From Sipunculus nudus (lineage: Eukaryota; Annelida; Sipuncula; Golfingiida; Sipunculidae), in the NCBI GenBank assembly GCA_026874595.1, contig CM049313.1:61674659-61738658 (forward strand): DNA of 64,000 nucleotides, read 5' to 3'. Under the pieces are notes generated by a model. That model did no database searches. It saw only the letters and a list, made by a program, of their open reading frames with translations, and was not told the origin of the DNA. The position numbers and the translations under genes were made by a program. Below are positions 1-13,475 of the stretch, in pieces (position 1 is the first letter of the stretch; every line of letters begins with the position of its first letter).

Positions 1-599
1 AATATAATGTAAAATTGGAAATAGTAACATTTTTGTAAGTGAACACATCCTTTTATCTAGAAATGAAGTCTGTTGAAGGTGTACCGTCCTGGGAACACTC
101 TTCCAAGGGACATTATCAAAACATATATGATATGCATTGAACATTTAAATGTTACATGAATTAGTTGGAAGCCAATTTTTATTTTTTTTAAAAATTGATG
201 TTTAGAGATTAATATATATTTGCTGTAAGTCAATTAAATAGAAAACCAGTCTGTATTGATGTTTAGACTGTTAAGATGTAGTTTGTGTGATGAGCCATTG
301 AAAAAAATAATTTAAAAAATGCAATTTATCTAGGTAATTCTTAATATTAAAAGTATTTACTTTTAAAAATAAGGTATATAAAAGTAAGTCTCATTTATAA
401 TACACATTTGCACTTGGGATATTTGCTCTTACAATATTTGAATGTAAACAAATGCTACTCCAAATGAATTGTTGAAGAATGTTAAAAAATTAAGTTGACT
501 TTTTAGAGCATGTCAGAGTAAAGAACTAAGGTCCCTGGAAGTAAGAAACTCATGGTCCTCATGTGTCTGTACTTATTGATGTGTACAATCAAATTTTAA
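1..599. other. AT-rich unique DNA, no feature seen
   Basis: Low-GC sequence with frequent stops in every frame, no recognisable repeat ends, RNA gene or protein motif. Confidence 0.6.
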
Positions 600-1035
600 A
601 TTTAAAAAAGGTAAAAAATAAATGATTAAAAAAATAAAAATAATAAAAATAAATGCTTAATTAAACATATTAAAATTAAATGATAAATTAAAAATAGTAA
701 AAATAAATGAAAAATAGAAAATAGTTAATAGTAAAAAAATGATATCTTAAAAATAGTAAAAGTAAATTGTACATTTATAATAGTTTAAATAAATTGTAAA
801 TTAAATATAGTTAAAAGATGATAAATTAAAAATAGTAAAAAATAAATGATAAATAAAAAATATTTAAAATATATGAAAAATTAAAAATATTTAAAATAAT
901 TGAATAATAAAAATACTAAAGTTAAAATTATTAGGTGATTAATAAAATTGTAAATACAAATGATAAACTGAAAAATAATTAGAATAAATGATAAACTTTA
1001 AAAAAAATAGTAAAAATAAATGATAAATTTAAATG
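600..1035. repeat. Degenerate AT-rich tandem repeat
   Basis: Variants of a word like AAATGATAAATTAAAAATAGTAAAAAT recur about every 20-30 bp. The sequence is almost pure A/T and the copies are diverged, which fits an old AT minisatellite. No coding content. Confidence 0.6.
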
Positions 1036-1257
1036 CACCTTTGTAAAAATTCCATTTAAAATTACATGTTATGGAGTAAGATATTTCCAGTTTGTCCATT
1101 CAAGATTTGAAGACTTGGCTTTTAAATATGTTTTTTACATTTAAACTGAGGTCTTCTCTGTGACCTTGATGCCTGAACCCCCATAACCTGTCAGGATATG
1201 CATGACTGGTCAGTGGAGGTGTCCAGACTCTCCTACACAGAACCAGGCAGCTGAACC

Positions 1258-1372
1258 CAGGAGTCTCTGTAGTTGTACTGTGTGCAGTTGAACAAGTTGT
1301 ACAAGGTGTGTGTACTGTTGTACAAGGTGTGTTTACAGTTGTACTGGGGAGTGTACTGTTGTACAAGAAAGC
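1258..1372. repeat. Short GTTGTAC-rich tandem repeat
   Basis: GTTGTACAAGGTGTGT-type units recur four or five times with roughly 25-30 bp spacing. They generate the Thr/Pro/Cys-rich minus-strand frame at 1100-1366, which I do not regard as a gene. Confidence 0.5.
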
Positions 1373-1670
1373 ATGGATTACCTCCAGGTCCCAGTAGAAC
1401 TACACCGGTACAGGTATGTACACATTTATTTGCGCCAGTGCCTTAATTAAATGCTCTCAGCAAGTAACTTCAGTCTTAGTTAAGAGGTATTAAGTTCGTT
1501 GTGTGATAAATGCTCTAAATGAATGAGCAACTTAATGCTCCAGTTGAATGAGTGACATAATACTCTAAGTGAACTATAAAGTCTGCATGCTGTTCTGGCT
1601 ATCTTCTCAAATAAATGGTTACTTGTATCAAGACAGAGAAAAATAAATATTTATTTCATATGGAGGAGCC

Positions 1671-1890
1671 ACTATAGAACGCGGCTTCAGAGCGAATGTA
1701 GGATCACTCATGCACTGTCTCGACAAAGTTATGACTGTATAAGGACGGATGTTATGATGTTTAGGATTTATGTAATGGAGGAGAGTGTAAATGGCAGATA
1801 AAAATAAGTGGCAGATAAAAATAAGTGGCAAAATTAAGGTGCAAGTAGCAGTATCCTATGGTTGTTGGGATGAAGCCCGCGTTCTATAGT
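1671..1890. mobile_element. 220-bp MITE with about 20-bp terminal inverted repeats
   Basis: The left end ACTATAGAACGCGGCTTCA (1671-1689) is the inverted complement of the right end at 1871-1890, apart from one extra G in the right copy. The interior has a short direct repeat (GTGGCAGATAAAAATAA, about 1790-1830) and no transposase. No clear target duplication is visible, so the superfamily is unassigned. Confidence 0.7.
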
Positions 1891-3934
1891 AGTACCCATG
1901 TGGAAAATATAACAACTAGTGAAATCTGTAATTAGAACTGCAATTCATACATCCAGCTTTGCTCTGTCTCCTGGGTATATTCACTTGGGCAAACCTACAG
2001 ACCCAGAACTGAGAATTTTTACCTGTGTTAGTAGATGGCAGTGCACTTGATTCACCCTAGACAGAGTGTCCGTCTCTATAATACAGAGATGGAGAGCACT
2101 GCATGCATTTTCGTGGTGCCCTGTCTAACTGATATTACTAAATGTCCGTCCAAATTACCAAACATAATCTAGCTAACATACCCTTAACTACGAGTCCTTA
2201 CTTGTTTCTTGCTCAAATAAGAAAATGAAACATATAATCCAGGTGCAAAATTAAGAAGCGATGCTCGCAGGTTTCTAACCAAACATGACATGTTGCTTTA
2301 GGGTCATGTTTTCAAAGTCCATCTTCTGATTGACTGTTAGGTTTCAGGCTCATTCATCATAGAAATCCAACTTAATTCCAAGCATAAGATTTACTGCCTG
2401 GTCCCTAAAATGGTGCCATCTAGTGAATAAAACAGAAAGTGCAAGCAAAACAATGGTCCCAAGTGGGGCTTGTAGCTATAGCCACTGGCAAATTTTCTCG
2501 TTTTCATTTATTAGAAATGGTTCACACACCCAGTAAAGACCCACGTTTGTTTATTTTAAGCTTTTTATCTGATTATCTAAATTTCTGTGTCCTTGCTCGC
2601 ACACCAATATTTTCAGTAGAGTGCTCATGTCCTCGCTCGCACACCAATATTTTCAATAGAGTGCTCGTTAGCCTCACTGGGAGGCTTACTAAATAGGCTA
2701 GATTCACCCCACTGTTGACGATAAATACAGCAATGTGTGATATAGCACTTGTGTGACATTGTAGTGTGGAATGCTTGTTTCAGTGCACTACTTGCCAATG
2801 CTCCATGAATGATATAGCATTTTAGTTGCCCAACCAGCTGATGCATGTGGTCACGGCAGCATCCACTGGAACAAGTCTTTGATCAGCAGTGCACTTGTGT
2901 TGTGCATAGCAGGGTCCTACAAGCATTGAATTCAGTATTTGAAGCACTACAATTGTATGCTCATTGGGAATTCTTTATCTCTGAATTTTATTATAAAAAA
3001 ACTCTTTCATGGAGATTCTGGTTTTGATAAGAAGCATAAGTGGATTTATGTTCAGCATAATATAGCTAATAGTAAAAGAGCAAATATTATTATGATTATA
3101 TTATATTTGTAAATTTGAAATTTACTGCTGAAAATTTAAAATGCAGCTTTCTCCACACTATCAAAATTGACACATAAAAAAATATAACCAGGACTGAGAA
3201 TACTGTTTAGAAAACCTTATTACACCTTAAAAGAGCTTATGTATATGTAAGATCCTGACCTTTTTTTTATCATATTTCACTATTCTAAAAATAAAAATAT
3301 ATTACATGTAAGAAAATTTCAATAACTCAAAGTTAATGTAGATCAATTACATTGATTGTTATTTAATATCAGTATATATATACTAAAATGAAGAACTTAA
3401 TTAGTTTAATAATTTTTTTAATAATTTCATTGTAAATTGAAATAAGTAGAAAATGCCCAAGGGTGACCTAGTTGCACCCACAGGAGTTTCTTTTTGGACA
3501 TTTGAAGAAAAAAAATCAACAACACTCATTTGAATTGTGGACTTCGCAAGCAACCTCCTTGACACCCAGACTAATTAATATTTTGATAATATCACATTGG
3601 TACAGTCATTAATACAAATAAATTATTATGAAATTAGATGTTTTTTTTTATAAATTAAGACTTGCAGGTTCATGCTAGGAATTTTTCACTTGTACCCTGG
3701 ATGTGAGGTTAGGGTCAGTTTATATTTAGTACACAGGCTGTAGGTGATGTAATTACTGAAGGTTAATTCACCGTAATTAAGGTTAACACGTCTTTCACGG
3801 TGACTTGAACCAACTCATCTGAGCATAACAGAACTTCAATTAGTTCCTGTAGGAATAATTTATTTGAGTGCACAGTCAGACGCTTCACAAAATTGCTGTA
3901 GGTAGGTCCAATTTACAGTCAAAACAAGCTCATT
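1891..3934. other. Unique non-coding DNA with one 43-bp duplication
   Basis: No gene recognised. At about 2590-2670 a segment containing CTCGCACACCAATATTTTCA is present twice in tandem, about 43 bp apart; the rest is AT-rich unique sequence. The short frames at 2439, 2625 and 2845 match no family I know. Confidence 0.5.
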
Positions 3935-3942
3935 AAGCAGTG

Positions 3943-4020
3943 AGTGGAAGTGTGAGGGTTTAGGCATTGGACTGGGACTCTGAAGGGCACAGGTTTAAAC
4001 CAAGCTCAGGGGATTTGATG
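3943..4020 (+). repeat. tRNA-derived SINE fragment (Leu/Ser-like head)
   Basis: The segment GTGAGGGTTTAGGCATTGG followed by a stem-like stretch and ACAGGTTTAAACC resembles the A box, anticodon arm and B box of a class II tRNA. No acceptor stem closes, so this is a decayed SINE head rather than a tRNA gene. The downstream body to about 4090 is not matched elsewhere in the window. Confidence 0.4.
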
Positions 4021-4030
4021 TAATGATGCA

Positions 4031-6490
4031 GAGGAATTGATCTATCCACCTAAGCCCTTTTAACTTATTATTATAATGAGCCCCCAGAACGCTCCTTCAC
4101 AGAAGGTCTTCTATGCCCATGGTAGTGACAGATGCTTATAATATAATAATGACGTCACAAAGGTCGATGTCACTTGTCGTCTTATTGACTGACGTCATCA
4201 ACTCGTATCACCTGACCTTTGTACACTATTTCACAGTCATTATGAGTTCTGTCTATCAATATTTTGGATTATATGTCCCATACAAATTACGTGCCAGGTA
4301 AGACATTATTATTGACTCGGTAGTCGGAGGAATGGCACCTGCAACCTATAGCCTAGAATTTTTTATACTGTCTCCTTTGTATAAAAAAAATATCTTGGAA
4401 AACATGCCGACATTGATTCTGGTAGTTTTAACAGGCTACACATATTTTATTTGACATAGCTCTGTCAAATTATGCAAAATTTTATTTTTGTCAGATGATT
4501 GACACTTTAGAATGTTTAAGGTCACCTGATTGGTTCCTCATTAGTCCAATGCTTATGATTATTCATTGAATGAATATGCGATTAAGGTCACATAGAGTTC
4601 ATGGATAGGTCAATTGACTTGGATTTTCACAGATATGTCCCAAATGTCTACTTTTTACAATCCTCTGGATACAATTGGGAATCCCAGATGGATTAATTCA
4701 TTTGATTTTTGGTATTTTTCCCACATCTATGATATCTTACTTTTTCCGATATCTGATTCATTTGCCTGTCTCTTTGTACTCTCAAGTATGGAGAAATTAT
4801 ATTAATTGGCACAGCAGTAATTTTATTTATTGGCTCAGCAATTGATATAACTGAGAATTAATGGTGTACCAGTTTATTGATTATATGGATGATTGGCCGT
4901 TTTCTTTCATAATCAGTCAGACAGAGGTCACCATACTTAGGAGGCAATTTGGTGACTTGCTAAAAATCCTTTGAATTTTCATGAAACTCATTATACATAT
5001 TTACTAATAGTCTCTCACCTGAATTACCTTCTCAGCAAGTTCTTCCATATTTAATGAGGTCAGAGGTCACCAGATACAGACGGGCATATTATGCAGGTTT
5101 GTGGTGCTCTTGTTGAACAATGGATCACAAATGATTACATGCAAAGTACTTGTTTATCCTTGACAGAGGTATAAAAATACGGCCCCTGGGGGCACATGGT
5201 AGCGAACAGCATTAAAACTGAACCTAGTGAATAAGTGTCATCAGCCTGGCTGTTACCTTGAAATTTAAGCCTGATATAAAAGTCAGACTGAATTTAATCA
5301 GTAAATATATTAAGTATAATTCTGTGCAGTTATGAATAATATAATTCCATAATTCAAAGCATACATACTAACATAACTTTCAGGTATGACAGAACAAAGT
5401 GTTTTCTCCATAGATCTTAATGAAATTGTGTTATACAAAATTTGGATCCATAACATCTTATTATTTTAACATTTCATGTCTTTTATATTTAAATATGTAG
5501 TCAGTTGTAATGCTCTGCATAATAGCTAATTAAATTACATAATTTGTAAGACATATTTGTTAATACTGACTTTTGGCTCCTTCTGGCTTTATCATTCTGG
5601 GAAAAAAATGGGTAATTGTACATTTTATTGATAATCTATTATATGTTTAAAAAATCAATTTATTTGTTCTCTGGTCATATTGCTTGGCTGCTTAAAAATC
5701 AGCAAAGAGTTTGCTTACCATCTCAGTTATAAATCAGTCAAAAGAAAGGGAATCTGGTATATGAATTAGCCGATTAAATTGAATTACTGCCCTCCCAACC
5801 TTGTGGTCACACTGTTGTGTGATAATGGTGCCTGTATATTAATAATGCACACTGTGCGTGGGTTGGAGATCCAAAACAACATCATAAAGGTTGTTCGGAC
5901 TGATTTTCAGCCCTCTTCTTAATCTCCTTATATTGTTGACTGTGTAAGCACAGATTAAATTTTGCATTTTTGTATTTTTAGCATTATACATCATTTTAGG
6001 TATGGTGTCTTGATAATTATGAGATTGAATTTTGCATTTGGGGTGGGGTTCAGACTCATCAGACAGTCTAGATACACCTTCTATAAAAAAACACCTCATT
6101 TAAAGTATAAAGATACAGTAATTGTATGCCTTACGTTCTTAATTACTCTTGGTGGATTTCTCATAAGACAGCAGCTCAGTTACATGACAGATTGCTGGTT
6201 TATGGAGGTATGATAGCTCTAAGGAAGTATCTATGGCCAAAAACACCTTATTTTGAAATCAGTAAAGAAGGTGTTTCAAATGCATATTAGACCCATGGAG
6301 TACACATCATTATTAATCTGATATCAAGTTCTTTTTGATGGTATTTATTTATAAAATTAATTTTTTCATGTTATTTTATTATTTTTTTACCATTTTGATT
6401 TTTAATAGGAAATTATTTTTGAGCAACCATTAACAGCAAACCATTTCATAGTAGGCCAATATCAAAGTACATAACAATATCTGAATTTTT
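4031..6490. other. Unique non-coding DNA
   Basis: AT-rich sequence with several AGGTCA-type words but no repeat ends and no protein I recognise. Overlapping frames at 5839-6099 (minus) and 5962-6213 (plus) are low-complexity chance frames. Confidence 0.5.
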
Positions 6491-7073
6491 TATAGCTCAG
6501 CTGACTGAAAGTTATCTGAGCTATAGTGATCAATCTTTGTCTGTCTGTCCCTCTGTCCATTAACACAGGCACAAGTCATTACCTTTGGACCTGGAATCTT
6601 CATACTTTACATCCAGGGAGGTCCATGAAAAATCACCTTAAAACCTGAAATAAGGTGTCTGTTCCCCATATACTACAGCTGTAGGGCTCAGAAATACCCT
6701 CCAGATAATTAAAAATTGGATACAAAAGCTCTAGTATCTGAACAAATAATGCATTGATCACCATGATTCTTTGCATATATATTCATCATGCAGTGTTTCA
6801 TCAGTTCCTGCAGACTGGTGGCACCACCTGGATTTTTTTTCAAGTTTTTACACATTTTCTCTTCATTTTTATTCTACGTCTTACTTGACATCCAGGAAGG
6901 TCCATGAAAAATCTCCTAAGAAACCTGAACTTAGGTCTGTGTTAGCCATATTCTTTGAGCTGTGCTTCAGTTTAATTTGGATACCACCTACAAAATTTGG
7001 CATTCAGCTGATAAATTTCCTTTAGTGAATGTCTTTCTTGACAGCTGAGTGTCATGACCCCTGGGTCACTTGT
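6491..7073. mobile_element. Helentron/pearl-like non-autonomous element (family A, copy 1)
   Basis: The 5' end has TAGCTCAGCTGACTG, whose core CTCAGCTG returns inverted as CAGCTGAG near 7042. It is followed by the hairpin TGACCC-CT-GGGTCA (7055-7068) and a terminal CTTGT, a one-base variant of CTAGT. A GTCTGTCTGTCC tract lies near the 5' end (about 6539). The interior carries CTGGTGGCACCACCTG at about 6807 and the phrase 'catccaggaaggtccatgaaaaatc', both shared with the copy at 28187-28784. No helicase is encoded. Confidence 0.65.
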
Positions 7074-9349
7074 TTTTGTTGATCCTCTAGCATGTTTATT
7101 TCTTGTTTAAACAATTTTATTTTAAATAAAAATTCAGTTTTAGCATACATTATTAATGTCAGAAAAATGTGGAGAATCAGCTGTCAGGTGCCATCCAGGA
7201 AACACCTGATAACCTTACCCTTCCTAGAATCCCAGAAATATAGAAAAGTGAAAGTCACAGGTGCCAGGGGAGTTTGTCACAAACCAAGGTCAATAAGACA
7301 CTTATCAGCAAATAAGGTCTTTACTAATGTCTAGCTTCTAGGTCTAGCTGCTGTGTGCAGTGCTGTTGAAATTTCCTGCTGGCTGCCCTGCTGGAATGAA
7401 CAGCAGCAGATTAGGTTGGATAGACTGTCACCTGATCCCTGCAGATCAGAGAGCATGGCTCGAAAGGAAATCAGGAGCTTTGCAGGAAATTCCTAGAAAT
7501 TAATATCAGGGTATGACAGGGTTTAAACACTGGTATCACAAATGGTCAGGCATCAAAGTGATTAATAGAAAACCCTGTAGGAGCTGTTAATGTATGCCTG
7601 TGTGGGCTATTGGCCATTTGTTCCAAGGTACACTGGTTCTTCAAGCGGGATGGTCGATGATCATTACTTTCAGACGGCCGTGAGAATCGTACTTGCTGAC
7701 ACATCTGATGAAAATTTTATGGTACAGAGGCCTTGTTGCTATTAAAGTACAAAGAGCAGCCAGTGGAACGGTGGGATTAGGAGAGCTAAGTGCTGCTTTT
7801 AAATACAGTGGAAAACAATTATTGATGGGATAATTTGTGATGTAAAAGGTGCCAGGAGGGAAGATTAAGTTCAGTTGAGTCGTTGAATTCTTCATAGAAT
7901 AATAAGGAAATTAAGGAGCTTCCTTCTGTGACAGAAGGTGTGTTGAACTTCAGTGGGGAAAATGGATAAGAGTATTAAATGGATATAACTGCTTTTCTCA
8001 AATGATGCTAAAATGAGAATATGAACAGCAAAAATAAAAATCACTAGATGAAAATTAGTATTGCAAATATTGTCTCAGTATTTCACAAGAGTTCACTTGT
8101 ACAAGATGATGATATGCAGTCGTTCATATGTGTGATGCAGGTACTCTGAATTTATTTATTGAACATGACCATAACAGTTTGGAAGCTTGTCATGGCAGAC
8201 CAGAGATTGTAGGAAAAAATATTACAAGACAGGAATCAAGTATTTGATACATTTGCAGAAAGTCTGATAATTTCTAGGCATCAATTTTGAAACAATGAAT
8301 TTCTGATTCCCAGCCTTCTAAATGGTGTGATGACTGATATCCAGGAATATTTGACAGGGAACATTATATCTTGGAAGAGCAGTTAAAAAGATTTTAAATA
8401 TTATGGCTCTCATCTGTTCCAGTAAATGGAATCATCAACACATCTGCTTTTGGGAATTATATATTTATATAAAAGCCTGGATTTTGCTGTTTTAACAATT
8501 TTATGTTCATTTATATTATTATTGAACTACACTTACTTGAGGAGAGGTATGTATAATACATTCTATCCACCAGCCAGTGGTATGGAATATATCTAGATGA
8601 AGGATTTAGATTAATTAATAATAATCAATACCTAATTAATCAGTATTTCCTGGAAATGAGTGACAGGTATATGGTTTATGGATAAACATTCCATCATATA
8701 GCTCAGTTCATTCCAGTTGGTGTAAGTGTAATATTGTCAAAGTGTTAAGTAGATGCATGGAAGATCACTTTACCATAGAGCATCTCTTAATGTCTACATA
8801 CCACCAACAGGGGCAGTGGTGTAGCTGTGATGAAAATGAACATGAGGGACCTGCAGCTTGCACCAGCCGGAATGCCACAGATGGACAGAATAGTCAGGAG
8901 AAAGTGTAATAACTGTTTTCCCCAGGCTACCCAGTACACATTATTACGTGGTCGATTTACCAACCAGCTGGTATCATAATATACACACCCCAGGAGTTAA
9001 TGGTGGAACTAAAACCAACATTGTTTCTGGCTAACTTTGGCTCAGGTGAAGTTACATATATTTTCTGTGAGCCAGGCACTTGGGATGAAAATTGGATTTA
9101 CTGCAAGAATAACAACCTGTTCATGCATGCATTGTGTATATTAACCCCTGAACTGATAAAGAGCACATCTTTAGACCAGCATCACCCTGAATACCAGACC
9201 CTCAGCTAACATTGTGTTTACGAACAATAAAATAAGGACTGAAAATTAGACAGATGAATGGATGCCCCTGGACTAATTACCTGATAATTACCTGGAGGTA
9301 CTAATGTCAGTTCAAGTCCACAAAACAAATTGAAGTTCAGTGAATAAAA
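7074..9349. other. Unique non-coding DNA
   Basis: No repeat boundaries or known proteins. The 84-codon minus-strand frame at 7641-7895 and the plus frame at 9000-9209 match no family I recognise. Complexity is higher than in the flanks, so a host regulatory or untranslated region is possible but unsupported. Confidence 0.45.
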
Positions 9350-9469
9350 GCACCATTATTTCTACTGGTATGTGGATGCGTCCATCGGGAGGTCAGGTTT
9401 CTATACACAGCCGGCTAACCTGTCAATGCATATTGCTTGTTGTATAGACTGATGAGGAAACCTGCGCCT

Positions 9470-10220
9470 CTGAATGGTAGCTTAAACTAACAACCCTTCA
9501 CTGTATTCTGGCTGGTACCCGCAGTGATGAGGAGACTGGGATGGTATAGGGAACGTTAAATTTACAGTCCTTTTGTGTACCGCTTGAAATTAGCCTTCAG
9601 AGACCAGAACCTTGAGCTGTCTCAGCAGAGCTGTAAATTAACAGTCCTAGCAGCCCAATGCTGCAATCGGGAGCTTTAAAAGAAATGCTTCGTCAGCATG
9701 AATCCAAGGATAAACCGTGATCAGACTTGTGCCACCTCCAGGGACTTTTGAATTAACAGACCTTCAAGACTTAAAGAAGTTATGTAAAAAAAAACCTAGT
9801 TTTCTTCAAACAGGAACTAATCTTCAGCACAATTTTTAAACCTAAGCAGAAAATCGGGTGGTGTATGAGAGCTTTAACTTAATTACTGCTTCAGCAAACA
9901 GCCAATAACAGCTGTGAGGGAACCTATACGACTGGTGGGGGAAATCAAATATACATTTCTCCGGAAAACAGCCTGACAATTTAAGCATTGAAGAAAACGA
10001 TACTGCAGCAGAGAGATTTCATGGAACAGATCAGCAAACCTGTTAGGGAACTTGTCTTGTCTCTGGAGAGTGTAAAATTAACAGTTGTTCTGAACACAAC
10101 AGCGTGTTATTACAAGCTGAGTTGAGTTGTGTGCTGCTACAGATAATTTTTAGTAGTCATAGCTCAGTATCAGTGTTGAGAGGACCTCTTCACTCCACGA
10201 GAACTTTAAAGGACAAGCTA
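9470..10220. repeat. Very degenerate periodic region (about 75 bp)
   Basis: Phrases of the type GAGCTTTAAATTAACAGTCC recur near 9479, 9551, 9629, 9671, 9748, 9869 and 10068, often 70-80 bp apart, with purine-rich AGGAGACC-like words between them. The copies are so diverged that a tandem origin is an inference. Confidence 0.3.
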
Positions 10221-10257
10221 TGTGCAGAAACCGCTGAACAATATCACCAGCCAGGCA

Positions 10258-10316
10258 GAGTGCAATACAGGATAGTTAAAAAAAAACAGTGCAATACAGG
10301 ATAGTTAAAAAAAAAA
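10258..10316. repeat. 27-bp tandem duplication
   Basis: GTGCAATACAGGATAGTT plus an A-run occurs twice in tandem. Confidence 0.8.
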
Positions 10317-10764
10317 GTCTTCATTTCTAAAGACTTTGTATGCTGTGAAGGGTCTTGCAATGTGAGAGATTTCAATTAAGTTAACAGCTCTTATTAGCAA
10401 CAAAGACTGCACTGATGACCCATTAATCACTCAATTACATGACATGGAAGATGATTAGGGTTTATTGAGTACCTGTTCTGCTGTGACAGAGCTGGGATAT
10501 TCAATAAGTAACTTGCATTGAATGGCAATGGATGGGGCTGAAATTCAATTAAACTCTAGTATGTTGATCAATGATAGCGAAGACAATATTTTTCTTGCAG
10601 CAATATCCATGTTCAGTGCTATCTCAAACAATGCAGGATCAAGCTTATATCATGGTGTCAGCTCATGACAGCTGCACTCCTTATCTGAAACTCATCAGTG
10701 ATTCTCAGCATTCCAGGATCTGATTGTCATTACATCCTGATTCAGGTATATCATGCTGGTTTAT

Positions 10765-10922
10765 ATGAATATTCATAAACTTCATTGTTATTGGTCAGAC
10801 TGATGAATATTCATGAACTATTCCTGTGTACACTAGAAACTGCCTCCAGAACGGATACAGACTGTTGTTGTATTGAGTTTATCTGTGCTACTATATAAAC
10901 TCATCATGTCATGAATATTCAT
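10765..10922. promoter_or_regulatory. Cluster of three ATGAATATTCAT palindromes
   Basis: The same perfect 12-bp palindrome occurs at 10765-10776, 10803-10814 and 10911-10922. ATGAAT/ATTCAT half-sites resemble POU/homeodomain dimer sites of the MORE type. The sequence shows the repetition; a regulatory role is inference. Confidence 0.35.
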
Positions 10923-12394
10923 GAGTTCATCATCATGTCCACTGTACAGGATTTACTTTCAGAGGGTAATTGTATTAAGCATCACTGCAGTATTGATGGG
11001 CTTGGTGCCTAAATTTATTTAATCAGTATAGGTGTTTAACGTGTGCATTACGTCTGAATAACTGCATGAGTGCCAGCACAGATACTGGGACCATTTGGTT
11101 TGTGTTATCTTATTGAAAGATATTTCATGATGAGTCATTTGCTTATATTTAAATGACAGTAATTCAGAATTGGAGATATGCTGATCACCATATTATACAA
11201 CAGAGGAACATAAGCTGTTCTCTTTTGAAATATCACCAATTAATGATTGACATTTTGTATGGATTACTTTGGAACAGGATTTATTCATAGCACATTATAG
11301 ACCATACATTACATTAATTATTAAGTGTGGATATTCAAAACTTGACCATTACCACAAGATATTATATATGCATTTTTTGGAATCCCTCATATTCAGAGTT
11401 TAGAAAAATATTATGGTATAAAATCCTGTGTTACCTGAAGATTTTACTAAGATAAGATCTGGATATCCTGGAGCTGGCCACACCAGTATACAGCCACAGT
11501 CGTCGGCTGTCTGATATATACATATTGCTGTGGGTAATAGGGGCTTTGGAGTAGAGGACTAATAGGAACAGTTTCAGATTCTGGCAAGATGTTGACCGTG
11601 CCGGTTCTCCACAAAGCCTTCCACCGGAAGAAGGATCTCCAGCGACCTCTGAGGTAGGAAACCAGTTCCCTGGGGACCATTTATTCTCAGTTTTAATATC
11701 AGTGTTAGCTGTTCTTTTAACCTGAGCTCACTGTCCTTTAGATTGGTCTTTGTGGTACATATATAACCATACATCATCCCTATATAGAGCAGTACATCAT
11801 CTACAGCTTGTATCAATAAAAACCATTTATTATTGGATCTCTGTTAGGTCATATCTCACTGACTATTGCAATAGCACTTGTTTAAATTACAGATACATTT
11901 TAACTTAACTTTTATATATTTTACCCAGGAATTTCAGTGACATAAATGTAAAGGTTTATTATGTCTCTTTTTATTGTTATTGTGATTGATTTTGTAGATG
12001 TATCTCACCATAAAATACAGGATCTTATAACATAAAGCACTGGAATGTGTTGCAGATAATACAATTTTATTCATTGGGATATGAAAGTTTATATTTCTAA
12101 ATAAGTCATGTACTCTTCAAAATCATATTTTATTTTTACTACTAATTTAGTCTTATACCTACAAATTGTAATAAATAAATTTAAAGTTGATTTAATTTTA
12201 AATAAATTTTTATTGGTTTGTCTGTCAGAATGATATTATTTTTATATGCCCTCACATGACTTGAGTATTATGGCATATCAGTCCCTTTACTTTAAGTGTT
12301 GCTGCGATTACTTACCGTGGCCTCGATGGATTTTCACCAAACTCACCATAACTACTAACCAACAGATTGACTTAAGATTAGTTAGGATTCAGGC
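10923..12394. other. Unique non-coding DNA
   Basis: AT-rich, no feature recognised. Minus-strand frames at 11447-11680 and 11574-11816 overlap each other and show no known domain. Confidence 0.5.
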
Positions 12395-12530
12395 CTTTGT
12401 GTAAAGGTCTTTATTGAACCAACTTGTCCAGTCTGGCAAGTAGGAGTTTACTTTCAGTTGTCCTACCACCAATTTTTCGAACTTTTACTTGTGCCAGGCA
12501 AGGGGTTAACCATTAATTAATGTTGAGCCT
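12395..12530. mobile_element. Fragment of the hAT-like MITE seen whole at 17899
   Basis: The text from 'gtaaaggtctttattg' through 'ttaatgttgagccttgc' parallels the right half of the 17899-18149 element, including the 'tttcgaacttttacttgtgcca' phrase. The left terminal repeat is absent. Confidence 0.6.
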
Positions 12531-13475
12531 TGCTTTGTTAGTTTGTTTGTTTGTCTGTTAGCAACATAAGTGAAAAAGTTATGAACAAATATCATGAGAT
12601 TTTCAGGATAATTAGGCGACGCTACATGAATAATTGATTGAAATTTGGGGATGATGAGGATTACCATCAGGATCAAGGAATTTTTTAAAGGAAAATTCTG
12701 CATTTTTGACAATGCCATATGGGGGTAATGAGCTGCAAATTTCTAGTTTAAGTCTGATAACTGCATTGATTTTTGTTATTACAATCTGTGATATGTCTAA
12801 CTGTTGTGGTTTCCGTAAATTTTTTTCTGTGTTCAGGAAATGATGGCTCAAGGAGTACCAAGTTTTGTTAAATATGATGATCACTTGTTTTGAAACTTCA
12901 TTATGTCAGTATTGAAAAAAATATCCATATATGCTGGCTGAAACTAGTGAAAGTTTTATCCAAAAATATTAATTTTAGTGGAATGTTGCTGTGATTTGCT
13001 GAGGGGTCTTTGATCCAATTTGATTATCAATTTTTGCCTTTCGATTTGATCATTCTTGATTTGATTATTGCATACAGTCACAATATTCTGTCAGAGACAC
13101 AAATTAACTAAAATTTTTATTCCTAATGATGCTATAAGATTAAGATTATTATCTACCTGAGAATTTATGCAGATTAAGTAATATTTCAATCTTCTCAGCC
13201 ATTATTGTGCTAATATGCATCTAATGAAGGATATATAAGGGGACTTTCTTTGTTAAATAACAGTGCTGCTTCATCATGTATGCTGCATGTTTATCTGTCA
13301 TTAGGTAAGAACTAGAGACCAAACAGGTTTGAAAATATAATAATTGAAATTAATTGTTTAGTTCATACCTGATTTGATTATTGATTGGTTTCAATTCAAT
13401 GCATCAATTATTTGATGCATTGTTATAGCCCTAATTATAACCCTTCATAATGAAAGTAAAATTATATGAAACATT
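12531..13475. other. Unique non-coding DNA
   Basis: AT-rich, including a GTTTGTTTGTTTGTCTGTTAG run at 12539-12559. No feature recognised. Confidence 0.5.
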
